A stretch of 64,000 nucleotides of DNA from Micromonospora trifolii (GCF_022229005.1 NZ_JAKKFD010000015.1:62001-126000); one strand, 5' to 3'. Shown: positions 8,712 through 17,669, counted from the stretch's first letter. Translations and numbers: made by a program. Notes: generated by a model from the sequence alone, not told the origin.

Positions 8712-8787
8712 GCGCCGCTAGCTCAACTGGCAGAGCAGCGGACTCTTAATCCGCGGGTTCGGGGTTCGAGTCCCTGGCGGCGCACCA
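8712..8787 (+). tRNA. tRNA-Lys (CTT anticodon), copy 2
   Basis: Identical cloverleaf to copy 1, including the CTT anticodon and encoded CCA. About 25 nt upstream is TAACGT in a GTGCTAACGTCTC context that resembles the promoter of copy 1, so gene and promoter were duplicated together. Confidence 0.97.
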
Positions 8788-8792
8788 GCAAT

Positions 8793-8830
8793 ATTCAGGG
8801 GGCATGACCAATTGGTCATGCCCCCTGAAT
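8793..8830. terminator. Perfect 38-nt palindrome, bidirectional terminator
   Basis: A perfect inverted repeat centred on CCAATTGG begins 5 nt after the tRNA. It overlaps the last codons and stop of the convergent MFS gene. It can terminate both the tRNA and the MFS transcript. Confidence 0.75.
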
Positions 8831-10012
8831 TGCGTTGTCCGGCAGGGCCACGCCGATCACGAGTGGACCACGACGTCCCAGCGCCCACACGATGAGCGCG
8901 AAGCAGCAGAGCGCCGTTCCTGCGATGGTGACAGCTGTCCAGCCGCCGGCCGACCAGAGGGCGGTCGCGGCGGCGGAGCCGATGGCGGCGCCGACGAAGT
9001 TTCCGGCTGCCAGCGCGGTGTTGAGCCGGCTCCGGGCCTCGTGCGAGAGGGCGAACAGCCGCGCCCGGTTGAGCAGGGCCTGCGTCTGGAGGGCGACGTC
9101 GAGCATGACGATCACGATGATGACGAGGACGACGGATCGTACGGCGAACGCCGCGACGACGAATGCGGTGAGGGCCAGTACCCAGGCCGCGCCGGTGGCG
9201 GGGAGCGACCAACCGCGATCGTGCAGCCGTCCGCCGCGCAGGCCGGAGAGGACGCCAGCGAGGCCGGCCAACCCGAACAACCCGATCACCGCCACCGGGT
9301 ACCGGAACGGCGGTTCGCTGAGGAGGAACGTCAGCGCCGTCCAGAACAGCGAGAACGCGGCGAACCCGGTGGCGGCCAGGACCAGCGTCCATCGGACCGC
9401 CCGCTCGCGTACGACCACAGCGCCGACCGAGGCGATGAGCTGCGCGTAGGGCATGCGTGTCCGTGGTGCCAGCTGTGGAATCGCGCGGTGGAGCACGATC
9501 GCGAGCAGGACGGCGAGGACCGCGGCGAGGGCGAAGATCGTCCGCCACCCGGCGGCGTCGGCGACGAGGCCGCTGATCGTGCGGGAGGCCAGGATGCCGG
9601 TGAGGGTCCCCGATCCGACGACGCCCACGATCCGACCGCGCTGGGCGTCGCCGGCAAGGTCTCCGGCGAGCGGGGTGAGGATCTGCCCGGAAATCGTCGT
9701 CACGCCGAGCACGCCGAGTGCCAGAAGGAGTACGCCGATCGACGGCGCCAGCGCGCAGAGCAGCAGTGCGGCGGCCGAGGTCAGCAGCATGATCGGGACG
9801 AGCCGGCGGCGGTCCAGGACGTCACCGAGCGGTACGAGCAGCAGCACGCCGACGGCGTACCCGAGCTGCGTCGCGGTGACCAGCCAGCCGGCCGTCGCGG
9901 TCGTGACGTGTAGATCGCCTGCGATGAAGCCGAGCAGTGGCTGGGCCCAGTACAGGTTGCCGACGGCCACTCCCGCCGCCAACGCGAAAAGGAACGTCAA
10001 CCGGGGGTTCAT
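8816..10012 (-). CDS. MFS exporter, DHA1-like
   Basis: A protein of about 398 residues with 12 predicted membrane helices. It carries the MFS loop 2-3 motif ([13 protein letters not shown]) and a preserved second-half equivalent ([10 protein letters not shown]). The start region ([16 protein letters not shown]) is typical of drug-resistance MFS proteins. The substrate cannot be told. The start is uncertain: ATG at 10012 has CAGGG too close, another in-frame ATG lies six codons upstream at 10030, and the frame stays open back into a duplicated ynfA fragment. The reading frame may therefore have acquired a new upstream region by rearrangement. It is convergent with tRNA-Lys copy 2 through a shared palindrome. 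Confidence 0.88.
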   Translation of the reverse strand: MNPRLTFLFALAAGVAVGNLYWAQPLLGFIAGDLHVTTATAGWLVTATQLGYAVGVLLLVPLGDVLDRRRLVPIMLLTSAAALLLCALAPSIGVLLLALGVLGVTTISGQILTPLAGDLAGDAQRGRIVGVVGSGTLTGILASRTISGLVADAAGWRTIFALAAVLAVLLAIVLHRAIPQLAPRTRMPYAQLIASVGAVVVRERAVRWTLVLAATGFAAFSLFWTALTFLLSEPPFRYPVAVIGLFGLAGLAGVLSGLRGGRLHDRGWSLPATGAAWVLALTAFVVAAFAVRSVVLVIIVIVMLDVALQTQALLNRARLFALSHEARSRLNTALAAGNFVGAAIGSAAATALWSAGGWTAVTIAGTALCCFALIVWALGRRGPLVIGVALPDNAIQGA

Positions 10013-10078
10013 CCCTGACGGCGGTGCCATGCGGGGTGCTGCCACCCTGCCACCCTGCCACGCTACGGCGCGGGCCAA

Positions 10079-10177
10079 GCGTCCGAAGTTCGGGTCGGGT
10101 TGGAAGGTGACGACGAATCCGTACGCGCCGAGGGCGATGACTCCGGCAGCGATCCACCACAGGCCGCGGTGCTCGCG
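10079..10177 (-). pseudogene. ynfA (UPF0060) fragment, duplicated segment
   Basis: This 99-bp stretch matches 11166-11264 without gaps and with only four mismatches. Translated on the minus strand it gives about 33 residues of the YnfA membrane protein (for example [17 protein letters not shown], then [10 protein letters not shown]). The 5' and 3' parts of the gene are missing. The fragment is in frame with the downstream MFS gene and without a stop between them. It is a remnant of a duplication or of recombination between two related resistance cassettes. Confidence 0.85.
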
Positions 10178-10213
10178 TCAGCGTCCTGCCCGGCGAAACG
10201 TCGGCGGCGAACG

Positions 10214-10244
10214 ACGGCCGGCCGGCCGAACGCCGGCCGGCCGT
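10214..10244 (-). terminator. Hairpin terminator of the small secreted protein gene
   Basis: Perfect 13-bp stem made of GGCC repeats with a 5-nt loop, 6 nt past the stop codon of the minus-strand gene. Confidence 0.7.
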
Positions 10245-10250
10245 CCTCCG

Positions 10251-10667
10251 TCACGCCACAATGTCCCAGGTCGTTCGACACTTCTCGTCGGAGCCGCCCG
10301 CGCCTTTGCGTTCGCAGGCTTCGACATAGACTCTCGTGCCCGGCAGCAGTCTGACGTAATAAGGTTCGGAGCAGGTGCCGCTGCCGTTCGCCGCGTGGAG
10401 CGTGACCTTGGCGTATACGGGCTCCCACCAGATGCGGCCAATGGTACGGCGACCGTCCGGCGCGCCCTCGTCGCAGGCACTGAACGACGCATCAATCCCG
10501 GAGTTGGTGTAGATGGCGAAGCCGTTGCCGGCGGAGTATGGGTCGGCCGAATACACGACCACGGGGTACCCCGCCAGAGCGGTGCTCGGGGTGGCCACGA
10601 GCCCGGTGGCCGTGAGCACCAACGCCATCAGCGTGGCACCGAACCAGCGTGAACTCTTGCGGATCAT
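10251..10667 (-). CDS. Small secreted protein, unknown function
   Basis: A 138-residue protein with a clear Sec signal (basic MIRKSSRW, hydrophobic core, cleavage near TALA-GYP). The mature part is about 105 residues with six or so Cys-containing positions (FSACDEG, GTCSE, VEACERK, EKCRTT), suggesting disulfides in a beta-rich extracellular domain. The ATG is preferred over a TTG two codons upstream because AGGAG then has a 7-nt spacing. No family is recognised. It is similar in style, but not clearly in sequence, to the two small secreted proteins near 20-21 kb. Confidence 0.75.
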   Translation of the reverse strand: MIRKSSRWFGATLMALVLTATGLVATPSTALAGYPVVVYSADPYSAGNGFAIYTNSGIDASFSACDEGAPDGRRTIGRIWWEPVYAKVTLHAANGSGTCSEPYYVRLLPGTRVYVEACERKGAGGSDEKCRTTWDIVA

Positions 10668-11003
10668 CGGCAATCTCCTACCGTCGACAAACGACCGGTG
10701 TGGTCGTCACGATCGATGATGGGCGCGAGCCGTCTATGAATGACAGACGCGCGGACAGTTCGGAACAGGTCCGAACACCTCCGGTGCACTGCTTGATAGG
10801 GACGGCGAGGTACGGCGGACTCCGACCACGGGGTGCTGCTTTGGTTTGAGGAGTCGTTGCAACACCGGCTTTTGCAGCGACCATAGGTGAACGTCGACAA
10901 CTCGTTCGCCCTGCTATTCGGTCTGATCGATGAGGGCTGCACCCGCATCCTCGGAGCTGTCGAGAGCGAGTCAGATGTCAGTCGCGGAGCTCGTCACGAG
11001 CGA
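10668..11003. other. Intergenic, no supported gene
   Basis: Short open frames occur on both strands, but none has a credible ribosome-binding site, a recognisable domain or consistent codon bias. The GC content is lower than in neighbouring genes. It lies next to the rearranged metal-resistance patch and may be debris. Confidence 0.5.
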
Positions 11004-11348
11004 TCAGGAGCCGCCTGCGGAACGCGGCGCGTACATGATCAGGGCGACGCCGATCAGGCAGATGCCGGCGCCGATGAGGTCCCAGCGGTCGGGCCGGAAC
11101 TTGTCGACGATCACGCCCCAGGCGAGGGATCCGGCGACGAACACGCCGCCGTAGGCGGCGAGGATGCGCCCGAAGTTCGGGTCGGGTTGGAAGGTGGCGA
11201 CGAACCCGTACGCGCCGAGGGCGATGACTCCGGCGGCGATCCACCACAGGCCGCGGTGCTCGCGCCAGCCCTGCCAGATCAGCCACGCCCCGCCGATCTC
11301 GAACAGGGCGGCGACGACGAACAGCAGGATAGAGCGGACGACGGTCAT
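11004..11348 (-). CDS. YnfA/UPF0060 family membrane protein
   Basis: A 114-residue protein with four membrane helices covering almost its whole length. Family-typical stretches include [45 protein letters not shown] and [14 protein letters not shown]. The YnfA family is related to small multidrug resistance exporters and often sits in metal or arsenic resistance cassettes; its substrate is not established. The frame is open upstream through a damaged merR gene, so a fused product could also be made. Confidence 0.92.
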   Translation of the reverse strand: MTVVRSILLFVVAALFEIGGAWLIWQGWREHRGLWWIAAGVIALGAYGFVATFQPDPNFGRILAAYGGVFVAGSLAWGVIVDKFRPDRWDLIGAGICLIGVALIMYAPRSAGGS

Positions 11349-11666
11349 CCGTGGACCGTACCGATGTGCCCACGGACCCCGATCATGCCGGTGACCCGGT
11401 CGACAGGTACCTCCTGGAGCGATGGTGGCGAAGGGGATGGGACAGCAGGGCTGGCCGGCGCACTCGACGAGGTCGTCGCAGCCGGCCTTCACCGCGGCGT
11501 GCAGTGTGCCGGCGATGACCACGGTGACCGTTTCGGCTGGGTAGAGGCGGTGCCCGCCCAGGCTTCGGTCTGGTTCGGCGAGCAGTCCGCGGCGTTCGTA
11601 GTAGCGCAGCGTCTGCGGGTTCACCCCGGCTGCGGCGGCGACCTGGCCGCTGCGCAATCCGCTCAT
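11349..11666 (-). pseudogene. MerR-family regulator with internal deletion, reading into ynfA
   Basis: The frame begins [16 protein letters not shown] and continues [12 protein letters not shown], a normal MerR winged-helix start through [12 protein letters not shown]. It then jumps directly to a MerR C-terminal metal-binding-type end ([21 protein letters not shown]). A family member would have about 65-70 more residues here: the second half of the DNA-binding domain and the dimerisation helix. The similar TV-rich sequence at the joint suggests an in-frame deletion. The natural stop is also gone and the frame runs into ynfA with no stop. The start codon overlaps the stop of the upstream gene (ATGA). 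A functional DNA-binding dimer is unlikely. Confidence 0.75.
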
Positions 11667-11992
11667 CCCGTCATCCCAGCGGCGGCTCGCAGCGCGAGCG
11701 CGTCGAGGACATCGACGTGCGCGGCCGGCACCCGCACGTCGAGGCGCAGCTCGCCGGTAGCGGCGGTGAGGGTGAACGAGAAGAACGAGCAGCAGGAGCT
11801 TTCCCGGCCGATCAGGTCCCGAGCGGTCGCCTCGGCGGCCGGGTCGAGACGCCACAGCAGTTCGGTGGGGGACAGTCGCTGCTGCGCCAGCAGGGCGGTG
11901 GCGAACAGGTCGTCGAATTCGGCCAGCCGCAGCGGCCGTTGCCCGCTCGGCAGGGTGCACGACTCGGGCACCCAAGCCTGGTCATCGCTCAT
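11663..11992 (-). CDS. Conserved hypothetical protein linked to merR
   Basis: A 109-residue soluble protein starting MSDDQAWVP. It has a conserved-looking core with a CC pair ([17 protein letters not shown]), then a beta-rich end. The Cys pair and its translational coupling to a MerR regulator (ATGA overlap) suggest a role with metal or redox signals, but this is inference from context. No named family is recognised. Confidence 0.7.
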   Translation of the reverse strand: MSDDQAWVPESCTLPSGQRPLRLAEFDDLFATALLAQQRLSPTELLWRLDPAAEATARDLIGRESSCCSFFSFTLTAATGELRLDVRVPAAHVDVLDALALRAAAGMTG

Positions 11993-12148
11993 ACTGGCGA
12001 CGGTAAGCCTGTACCCGAGTACCGGATGCAAGCCCAACGGTGCCGGCCGTCTACAGGAGGCCGCACGTCCTGCGAGGCCGGCGGCTGACGGCGGCGCTTA
12101 CCCCGCTGGTGCGGTGGCTTCCGAGCCTGTGCCCCGTGTGGAACGGGG

Positions 12149-13459
12149 GTGCGGATAATCTCCGGCATGTCTGCTGGAGCGAATCGTGTCGACGATGCTG
12201 CCGACGCGGGGCAGGTGACCCTCGCAGCCGCTCGGACCCCGACGGCGGCGAGCACTGTTCAGGCTTGGCGCGTGGTCGTCGGATTCGGTGTGGTGAGCCT
12301 GGCCGCGGACATGGTGTACGAGGGTGCCCGTTCCATCTATGGACCGTTGCTGGCGTCGCTTGGTGCGTCGGCTGTCGTCGTCGGCCTGATCACGGGCGCC
12401 GGGGAGGCGACGGCGTTGCTGCTGCGTCTGGTGTCCGGTCCGCTGGCGGACCGGACCCGCCGGTACTGGACGTTGACGATCGTGGGGTACGGGCTGACAG
12501 CGGTTTGCGTACCGCTACTTGCGGTGACCCCGATGTTGGGCGGCGCCGGCCTGGCAGTGGCCGCGGTGCTGATCCTCGCCGAGCGGCTCGGTAAGGCCAT
12601 CCGCAGCCCGGCCAAGTCGGCACTGCTCGCTGACGCCGCGAGCGGGGTCGGGATGGGCCGCGGGCTGGGTGTGCACAAAGCGCTCGACCAGATTGGCGCG
12701 TTCGCCGGTCCGTTGCTGGTCGCCGCAGTCGTCGCGGTGACCGCCGGCGCGCTGTGGCCGGGGCTGGCGGTGTTGACAGTGCCGGCAGTGGTGGCGATGG
12801 TCCTGCTGACCACACTTCGGGCGAGGGCCCGTACCTCTTCGGCGGAGCGCGACACCAGCACAAGGTCAGGGGACGCGGCGGAGGCCGGTCGGGCACCCCT
12901 GCCGGCCAGGTTCCACTGGTTCGCAGCGGCGATGGCGGTGTGCACCGCGGGTCTGGTGACCTTCGGGCTGATCGGCTTCCATCTGGTGCGCGCGGGCGTG
13001 GTCGCGACAGCGGCGGTGCCACTGATGTACGCGGTGGCGATGGCCGCCGGTGCGCTCGCGGCACTGCTGACCGGTGTGCTCTACGACAGAGTCGGCCCGT
13101 GGGTTCTGGTGGCGCTACCGGCAATGATTGCCATCGTGCCGCCACTGGCGTTTGGTGGCGGTCTGCCGGCCGCGGTGTTCGGGGTCGTGGTCTGGGGCGC
13201 TGCCGTGGGGCTGCAGGACTCCACAGTCAAGGCCATGGTCGCCGATCTCGTGCCACGGGAGCGGCGGGCCACCGCGTACGGCATCTTCGCCGCTGTGCAG
13301 GGCGCCGGAGCCCTGGCCGGCGGTGCCGCGGCGGGGCTGCTCTACGACCGCTCGGTGCCAAGCCTGATCATCGCGGTGGTGCTTGCCCAGGCGGTCGCCC
13401 TGCTCATGCTTTTCGGCGTACTGGCACGAACCGTCCAGCACCGACGCGACCCTTCCTGA
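12149..13459 (+). CDS. MFS transporter
   Basis: A protein of up to 436 residues with 12 membrane helices and a charged central loop (residues about 225-265). MFS motifs include GPLADRTRRYW after TM2 and the second-half equivalent TGVLYDRVGPW. The segment ERLGKAIRSPAKSALLADA resembles exporters found next to MerR/ArsR-regulated metal cassettes. The annotated GTG start is uncertain; ATG six codons later (12167) is an alternative and neither has a strong Shine-Dalgarno. It is divergent from the merR-linked genes, so regulation by that (now damaged) repressor is plausible. Confidence 0.88.
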   Translation: MRIISGMSAGANRVDDAADAGQVTLAAARTPTAASTVQAWRVVVGFGVVSLAADMVYEGARSIYGPLLASLGASAVVVGLITGAGEATALLLRLVSGPLADRTRRYWTLTIVGYGLTAVCVPLLAVTPMLGGAGLAVAAVLILAERLGKAIRSPAKSALLADAASGVGMGRGLGVHKALDQIGAFAGPLLVAAVVAVTAGALWPGLAVLTVPAVVAMVLLTTLRARARTSSAERDTSTRSGDAAEAGRAPLPARFHWFAAAMAVCTAGLVTFGLIGFHLVRAGVVATAAVPLMYAVAMAAGALAALLTGVLYDRVGPWVLVALPAMIAIVPPLAFGGGLPAAVFGVVVWGAAVGLQDSTVKAMVADLVPRERRATAYGIFAAVQGAGALAGGAAAGLLYDRSVPSLIIAVVLAQAVALLMLFGVLARTVQHRRDPS

Positions 13460-13541
13460 GTTCGGCCGGGCCTGATGTCGCTGGGCTGCGCAGCAGCGAG
13501 AATCCGGCGAATTGCCTGCTGCGACCGGCCAGTCACGCCGG

Positions 13542-13799
13542 TCAGCAGCACCCGTCGTTGCACCCGTTGGCGTCGTCGCCTGCGGCGGGGGAGCGCAGAG
13601 CGGAGCCGGGGGCGCAGCAGGTGTCGCCGCGCCAGGCTTCGTGGCCTTCCTTCACAGCGACCGCGGCGATGACCAGAGCCGCGGCGGGGTCGGCCCACCA
13701 CCAGCCGAACAGCGAGTTGACCGCCAACCCGACCAGCAGGACCGCCGAGAGGTACGTGCACAGCAGGGTCTGCTGGGAGTCCGCGACGGCGGGCCGGTG
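13542..13799 (-). pseudogene. Cation diffusion facilitator, 3' fragment
   Basis: About 85 C-terminal codons are preserved. They include VADSQQTLLCTYLSAVLL, GLAVNSLFGWWWADP, a hydrophobic helix, and EGHEAWRGDTCC followed by a Cys-rich end. This is the last part of a CDF-type metal exporter: the D-x-x-x-T of one helix, then WWADP. The first two thirds and the start codon are missing; upstream the sequence switches to the unrelated large secreted-protein locus. A truncated, non-functional remnant is the best reading. Confidence 0.8.
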
Positions 13800-13852
13800 A
13801 CGGGCTGAGCGACTCGCGTTGCCGGCGCCCGGAGACGCCGGCAACGCGTCGG

Positions 13853-16800
13853 TCAGTTGTGGGTCAGGCGCGTGGTGATGCGCAGGCCCATGAGGGTGTC
13901 GTTCATCCAGGGCACCCGCTCGCGGTGCAGACCGGCGGTCATCTGGTCCGCCCACACCTCGTACCGCTGCACGAGGGTGTTGGCGCGCGACCGCGCGCTG
14001 GTGATCAGGCAGTCGCCCAGTGGGTCGCCGGGCAGGTTGGACGAGTCGACAGCTGGCTCGCAGGGCACCTTGAGGCTGACCTGGTCGCGCAGTGGGCGGC
14101 TGGGGTCGAGCGGGCACGGCGTGGGCCCGCAGAGGGCGTAGTTCCCGCTCGCCTTGGCATAGGCGTTACCGATCTTGGCGTCCGTCGGCATGTTCACCGG
14201 AATCTGGTACTGCCCGAACAGGTTCGCGGACAACACGTCGTCCGAGTCGAGGGCGTTTGGCAGACCCAACCGGGTGTACGCCTGGAGCAACCGCGCCGCG
14301 GTGTTCACCTTCTTCAGGGCGGCGGGCACCGCCCCGCTGACCTGGGTGCTCTGGTCCCGTACCCGGTCGTACATGGACTTCTGCCGGGCCTGAAGGAAAC
14401 CGCGCAGGGTCGGCGTCAGCGTGGTGTCCAGCGCCGTGTTGTTCACGGCCGTCGCGCCGCTCTCGAAGGCGTACCGCCCGGACGGCCACCTCTGGGTCAG
14501 GCCCTGCTCTGGCGTGGTCTCGCTGTCACAGTTGAAGAACTCGCAGTCGACCTGGTAGACCTGCTCGTTCGGCCAGGTGTAGTCGGCGGTGCGCGCGTTC
14601 TGCCAGGCCGTGTTCGAGTTCAGCCGGAACCGGCTGTGGATCTGCAACCGCAGCTTGCCGTAGTGGCGGATCACCCCGGTGCCGTAACCCGTCGTACGGG
14701 TGTAGACCCAACTCGGCGTGTAGCAGTAGCCGACCTCGGGCAACTCCCGTACCCCGGCCGGCGGCTCGTCGTGGCGCGGTGTGTACGCGTACTGGAGTGC
14801 CCGCACCATGTTCGACATCAGTTCGTAGCGAACGTTGCTGGGTCGGTCGATCTGCCTGCTGCCCTCACATGCGGGCACCGTCGCCTCGTCGCCCTTCGCC
14901 GGCGCCGGGGCGAGCGGCTTGTCGGTGTCCCAGAACAGGTCGTAGCTCTTGAGCGTCTTGACCTGTACGCCATTGGCGTCCGGTTCGTAGCGGACCTGGA
15001 CCTCGTTGCTCCGGAATGCCCGCAGCGCTGTCGACAGTTCGTTGGTGGCGGCGACGTAGTCGTTGACCAGCCCGGTGATCAGGGCGTTGGCGTTGCCGTT
15101 GGCCGGCCGACCGAAGCTGGCCGCGAGGTCGGCGATGCGGGTGCCCTCGGCCTCGATCTGCGCCGCGCGGCCGGCGCTGACCTGGGCGGCGTACGTCGGG
15201 TTCTGCAGCATCACCATGGCGTACGCCTGCGCGCCGAGGTTCCACACCGTCGGGTTGCCGACCGGTGTCGACGGTTCGACCATCGACGGGTCACGTCCGT
15301 TGGCGACCCGGGCCAGGTAGTTGATCGACCGGGCTTCGCCGAAGCTGTTCAGCACGGTGGTCGGGTCGACCGCCGGGTTGTCGGCGTCGGTTTTGGGCAC
15401 CACGAAGGCGGCGCCGCTGGCCAGCTGCGTCGAGGTCAGGTGGAACTCGTTCTCCGGGCCGACGAACTCGTTGAACGTCGGGATGGGTTGACCGAAGTTC
15501 TCCAGGTAGCCGACGTACTTGTTGATGTCGGCGCGGGCGTCGTGCAGTGTGGCGTCGCCGATCGCGGCCAGGACGGTGGCGGCGATGTCCTCCAGGCGCA
15601 GGCCGAGCTGGGCGACCTGCTGCTGGACGAGGGTGATCTGCGCGGTGTTGCCGGCGATCGCCGCGTTCAGTTTGTCGAACTGGGCCATCATGTTCGCGTA
15701 CACCGTGTTGATCTGGGCCTCGACCCGCGCGAAGCTGGCGCGCATCTCGTCGCCGAGGGCCCGCACCTCGTCGCGCAACGCTTTGACCTGGGCGAGGATC
15801 TGCGCGTCCAGCGACGGTCCGCTGCTGCCGAAGAGCCCGACAACCGACATCACCGCACCGAAGATGTTGCCGGTCATCGCCAACGTCGCGGTGCTGAAGA
15901 TCGAGCCCGCGAGGCCGCGGCCGGTGATCGCCGCCGCGTACTTGGAGATCGCGCTGATCGTGGTGAGGACCGCCTCCCCGATCACCTTCGACTTCTTGCC
16001 GGCGTCGGGGTCGGCGAACCCGATGATGGTGGAGACCATGCCCACCCCGGCCTTGACGTCGGAGATCGTCTGCTGCCGAGCCTTGTCCCGGTCCTCGGCG
16101 GCCTTCTTGGCCGCCGCGGTGCACTGGGCGCTCGGCGGGCCCTCGGGCGGGCACTTGCTGTTGTTCTCGCCGATCTCGAGACGGATCTCCAGGCTCAGGC
16201 CGAGCAGTTGCGCGTGCAGGGAGGCCAACTGCTGCTTGGCGGCCGCGACGTACGCCACCGAGTCGTCCCGCAGCGCGAGGATCGCGTCGAGGTCCACGTG
16301 CGAGAGCCCGGGATCCTGCCGGAACTCTTCGTAGGTGTCGGTGACGTCCACCCCGTTCGGCGCACCGAGGACGGCGTTCCAGGCGGTGGCGACCGGTGCG
16401 TTGGCTACCGCTGCCTGTCGGACCGCGGACCACACCGCGGCGAGAGCGTCGTCACGGCCGCGCAGCCACTGGGCGGTCCGCAGCGCGCCGGAGGCGAGTT
16501 CCTCGCGGGTGTCCCACGGTTCGACAGTCCTGCCGATCACGGCCCCGACCAGGCCGGTGATCTCCGGCGAGGTCCGGGTGTCGCCGCCGGGCGTTCCGAG
16601 CAGGATGTCGACGGACTTGAGTAGCAGGTCCTGCTCGGGCAGCAGGAGGTCGAACGTGGTCAGCGATTCGTCGAGCAGTTGCTGGCGTGCGGTGAGCTGG
16701 GCCTGCGCCTGTGCGGCAGTGGCGTTCGGGTGCAGCCGGTGCCACTGGACGAACTCGGCCGACAGCACGACGGTGGTGATCCGAGCGGCGCCCTGGAGAT

Positions 16801-16972
16801 GGAGTTCGGCGACCTGGCCGAAGGCCCGGTCGGTGAGCGCGGCCTGAGGGACGGGGACGGGGACGGGATCGGCCGACGCGGGCTCACCGAAGAGCGCGCT
16901 TGCCACTGTGACCGCGATCATCGCCAGCACAGCAGTCCCGCGCCGGGTGCGCGTGGAACGTTTTATTGTCAT
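13853..16972 (-). CDS. Very large secreted helical protein, toxin-like layout, unknown function
   Basis: A 1039-residue protein with a Sec signal (basic MTIKRSTRTRRG, hydrophobic core, cleavage near ASA-DP). Residues about 40-290 are long amphipathic helices. Residues about 300-385 hold two Gly/Ala/Ile-rich hydrophobic stretches without charged breaks (VGMVSTIIGF; SIFSTATLAMTGNIFGAVMS). Residues about 390-480 form a coiled coil (ALRDEVRALGDEMRASFARV). The last 450 residues are mixed and include several Cys. Two hydrophobic hairpins beside a long coiled coil are seen in alpha-helical pore-forming toxins, but no catalytic motif or named family is recognised, so that is only a hypothesis. The start ATG has a weak ribosome site. 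Confidence 0.8.
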   Translation of the reverse strand: MTIKRSTRTRRGTAVLAMIAVTVASALFGEPASADPVPVPVPQAALTDRAFGQVAELHLQGAARITTVVLSAEFVQWHRLHPNATAAQAQAQLTARQQLLDESLTTFDLLLPEQDLLLKSVDILLGTPGGDTRTSPEITGLVGAVIGRTVEPWDTREELASGALRTAQWLRGRDDALAAVWSAVRQAAVANAPVATAWNAVLGAPNGVDVTDTYEEFRQDPGLSHVDLDAILALRDDSVAYVAAAKQQLASLHAQLLGLSLEIRLEIGENNSKCPPEGPPSAQCTAAAKKAAEDRDKARQQTISDVKAGVGMVSTIIGFADPDAGKKSKVIGEAVLTTISAISKYAAAITGRGLAGSIFSTATLAMTGNIFGAVMSVVGLFGSSGPSLDAQILAQVKALRDEVRALGDEMRASFARVEAQINTVYANMMAQFDKLNAAIAGNTAQITLVQQQVAQLGLRLEDIAATVLAAIGDATLHDARADINKYVGYLENFGQPIPTFNEFVGPENEFHLTSTQLASGAAFVVPKTDADNPAVDPTTVLNSFGEARSINYLARVANGRDPSMVEPSTPVGNPTVWNLGAQAYAMVMLQNPTYAAQVSAGRAAQIEAEGTRIADLAASFGRPANGNANALITGLVNDYVAATNELSTALRAFRSNEVQVRYEPDANGVQVKTLKSYDLFWDTDKPLAPAPAKGDEATVPACEGSRQIDRPSNVRYELMSNMVRALQYAYTPRHDEPPAGVRELPEVGYCYTPSWVYTRTTGYGTGVIRHYGKLRLQIHSRFRLNSNTAWQNARTADYTWPNEQVYQVDCEFFNCDSETTPEQGLTQRWPSGRYAFESGATAVNNTALDTTLTPTLRGFLQARQKSMYDRVRDQSTQVSGAVPAALKKVNTAARLLQAYTRLGLPNALDSDDVLSANLFGQYQIPVNMPTDAKIGNAYAKASGNYALCGPTPCPLDPSRPLRDQVSLKVPCEPAVDSSNLPGDPLGDCLITSARSRANTLVQRYEVWADQMTAGLHRERVPWMNDTLMGLRITTRLTHN

Positions 16973-17036
16973 GCCGCGAACGTATGGAGCGGCCTGAAAG
17001 GGCGCTGAAACCGCGCTGATTCGCGCAGGGTGCCGC

Positions 17037-17669
17037 TCAGGCGGCGGGCAACGTGGCCGGCGCGTCGAGGGCGGGTGCCACGATGGCGAACGCCTGGTCC
17101 ATCAGCTCGGCCAGGTGCTGCTCGTCGTCGCCCGGCTGCCACCGCTGGAGCACAGTGTCGAGTGCCAGCAGTGCCATCCCGGCGGCCATCCGTGGGTAGG
17201 GGTCGCTGTGTGGGTCGAGGCCGCTGCGGTTGGCCACCTCGGCGGCCAGTTCGGCGCGCCACTCGATCTGGCGTTCCAGCCAGCGGGCGTGCAGGGCGGG
17301 GGTGTCCAGGATGAGACGGACGACGACCCGGGCTCGCTCGGAGTGTTCCGGGTGATCGTTGCAGGCGGCGAGCGGCACCCAGAGGGCGTGGCGCAGAGCG
17401 ACCGACGGTGGCTCGGCGGATGGCCGGGTGGCGAGTTCGGTGATGATGTCAGCGCTGGTGTCGGCCAGGAACCGGACGACCACGTCCTCTTTGGACGCGA
17501 AGTAGCGGAAGAACGTACGCCGCGACATGCCGGCCGCCGCCACGATGTCGTCGACTGTCACCACGTCGAAGCCCTTGGTGGCGAGCAGCATCAGGGCGGC
17601 GTCGCGCAGGTCGTCGGCAACGAGCTGGCGTTTGCGTTCGGCCAGGCTGGTGTCCGCACTGGATCTCAT
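17037..17669 (-). CDS. TetR-family transcriptional regulator
   Basis: A 210-residue protein with an N-terminal TetR helix-turn-helix (AALMLLATKGFDVVTVDDI, then AAGMSRRTFFRYFASKEDVV) and a helical ligand-binding half. The FFRYF recognition segment is characteristic of the group that regulates oxidoreductases and exporters. It is divergent from the short-chain dehydrogenase, with about 95 nt between the two starts, the classic layout of a local repressor and its target. The ligand is unknown. Confidence 0.93.
   Translation of the reverse strand: MRSSADTSLAERKRQLVADDLRDAALMLLATKGFDVVTVDDIVAAAGMSRRTFFRYFASKEDVVVRFLADTSADIITELATRPSAEPPSVALRHALWVPLAACNDHPEHSERARVVVRLILDTPALHARWLERQIEWRAELAAEVANRSGLDPHSDPYPRMAAGMALLALDTVLQRWQPGDDEQHLAELMDQAFAIVAPALDAPATLPAA

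Noticed and set aside
6639..8787. tRNA-Lys pair as attachment sites of an integrated element
   Set aside because: No integrase, excisionase or phage gene lies between or near them; the interval holds one ordinary antiporter gene.
13859..16624. 921-residue plus-strand frame opposite the large secreted protein
   Set aside because: No ribosome site, no domain and strongly Arg/Gly/Val-biased; the minus frame has a signal peptide and coherent structure.
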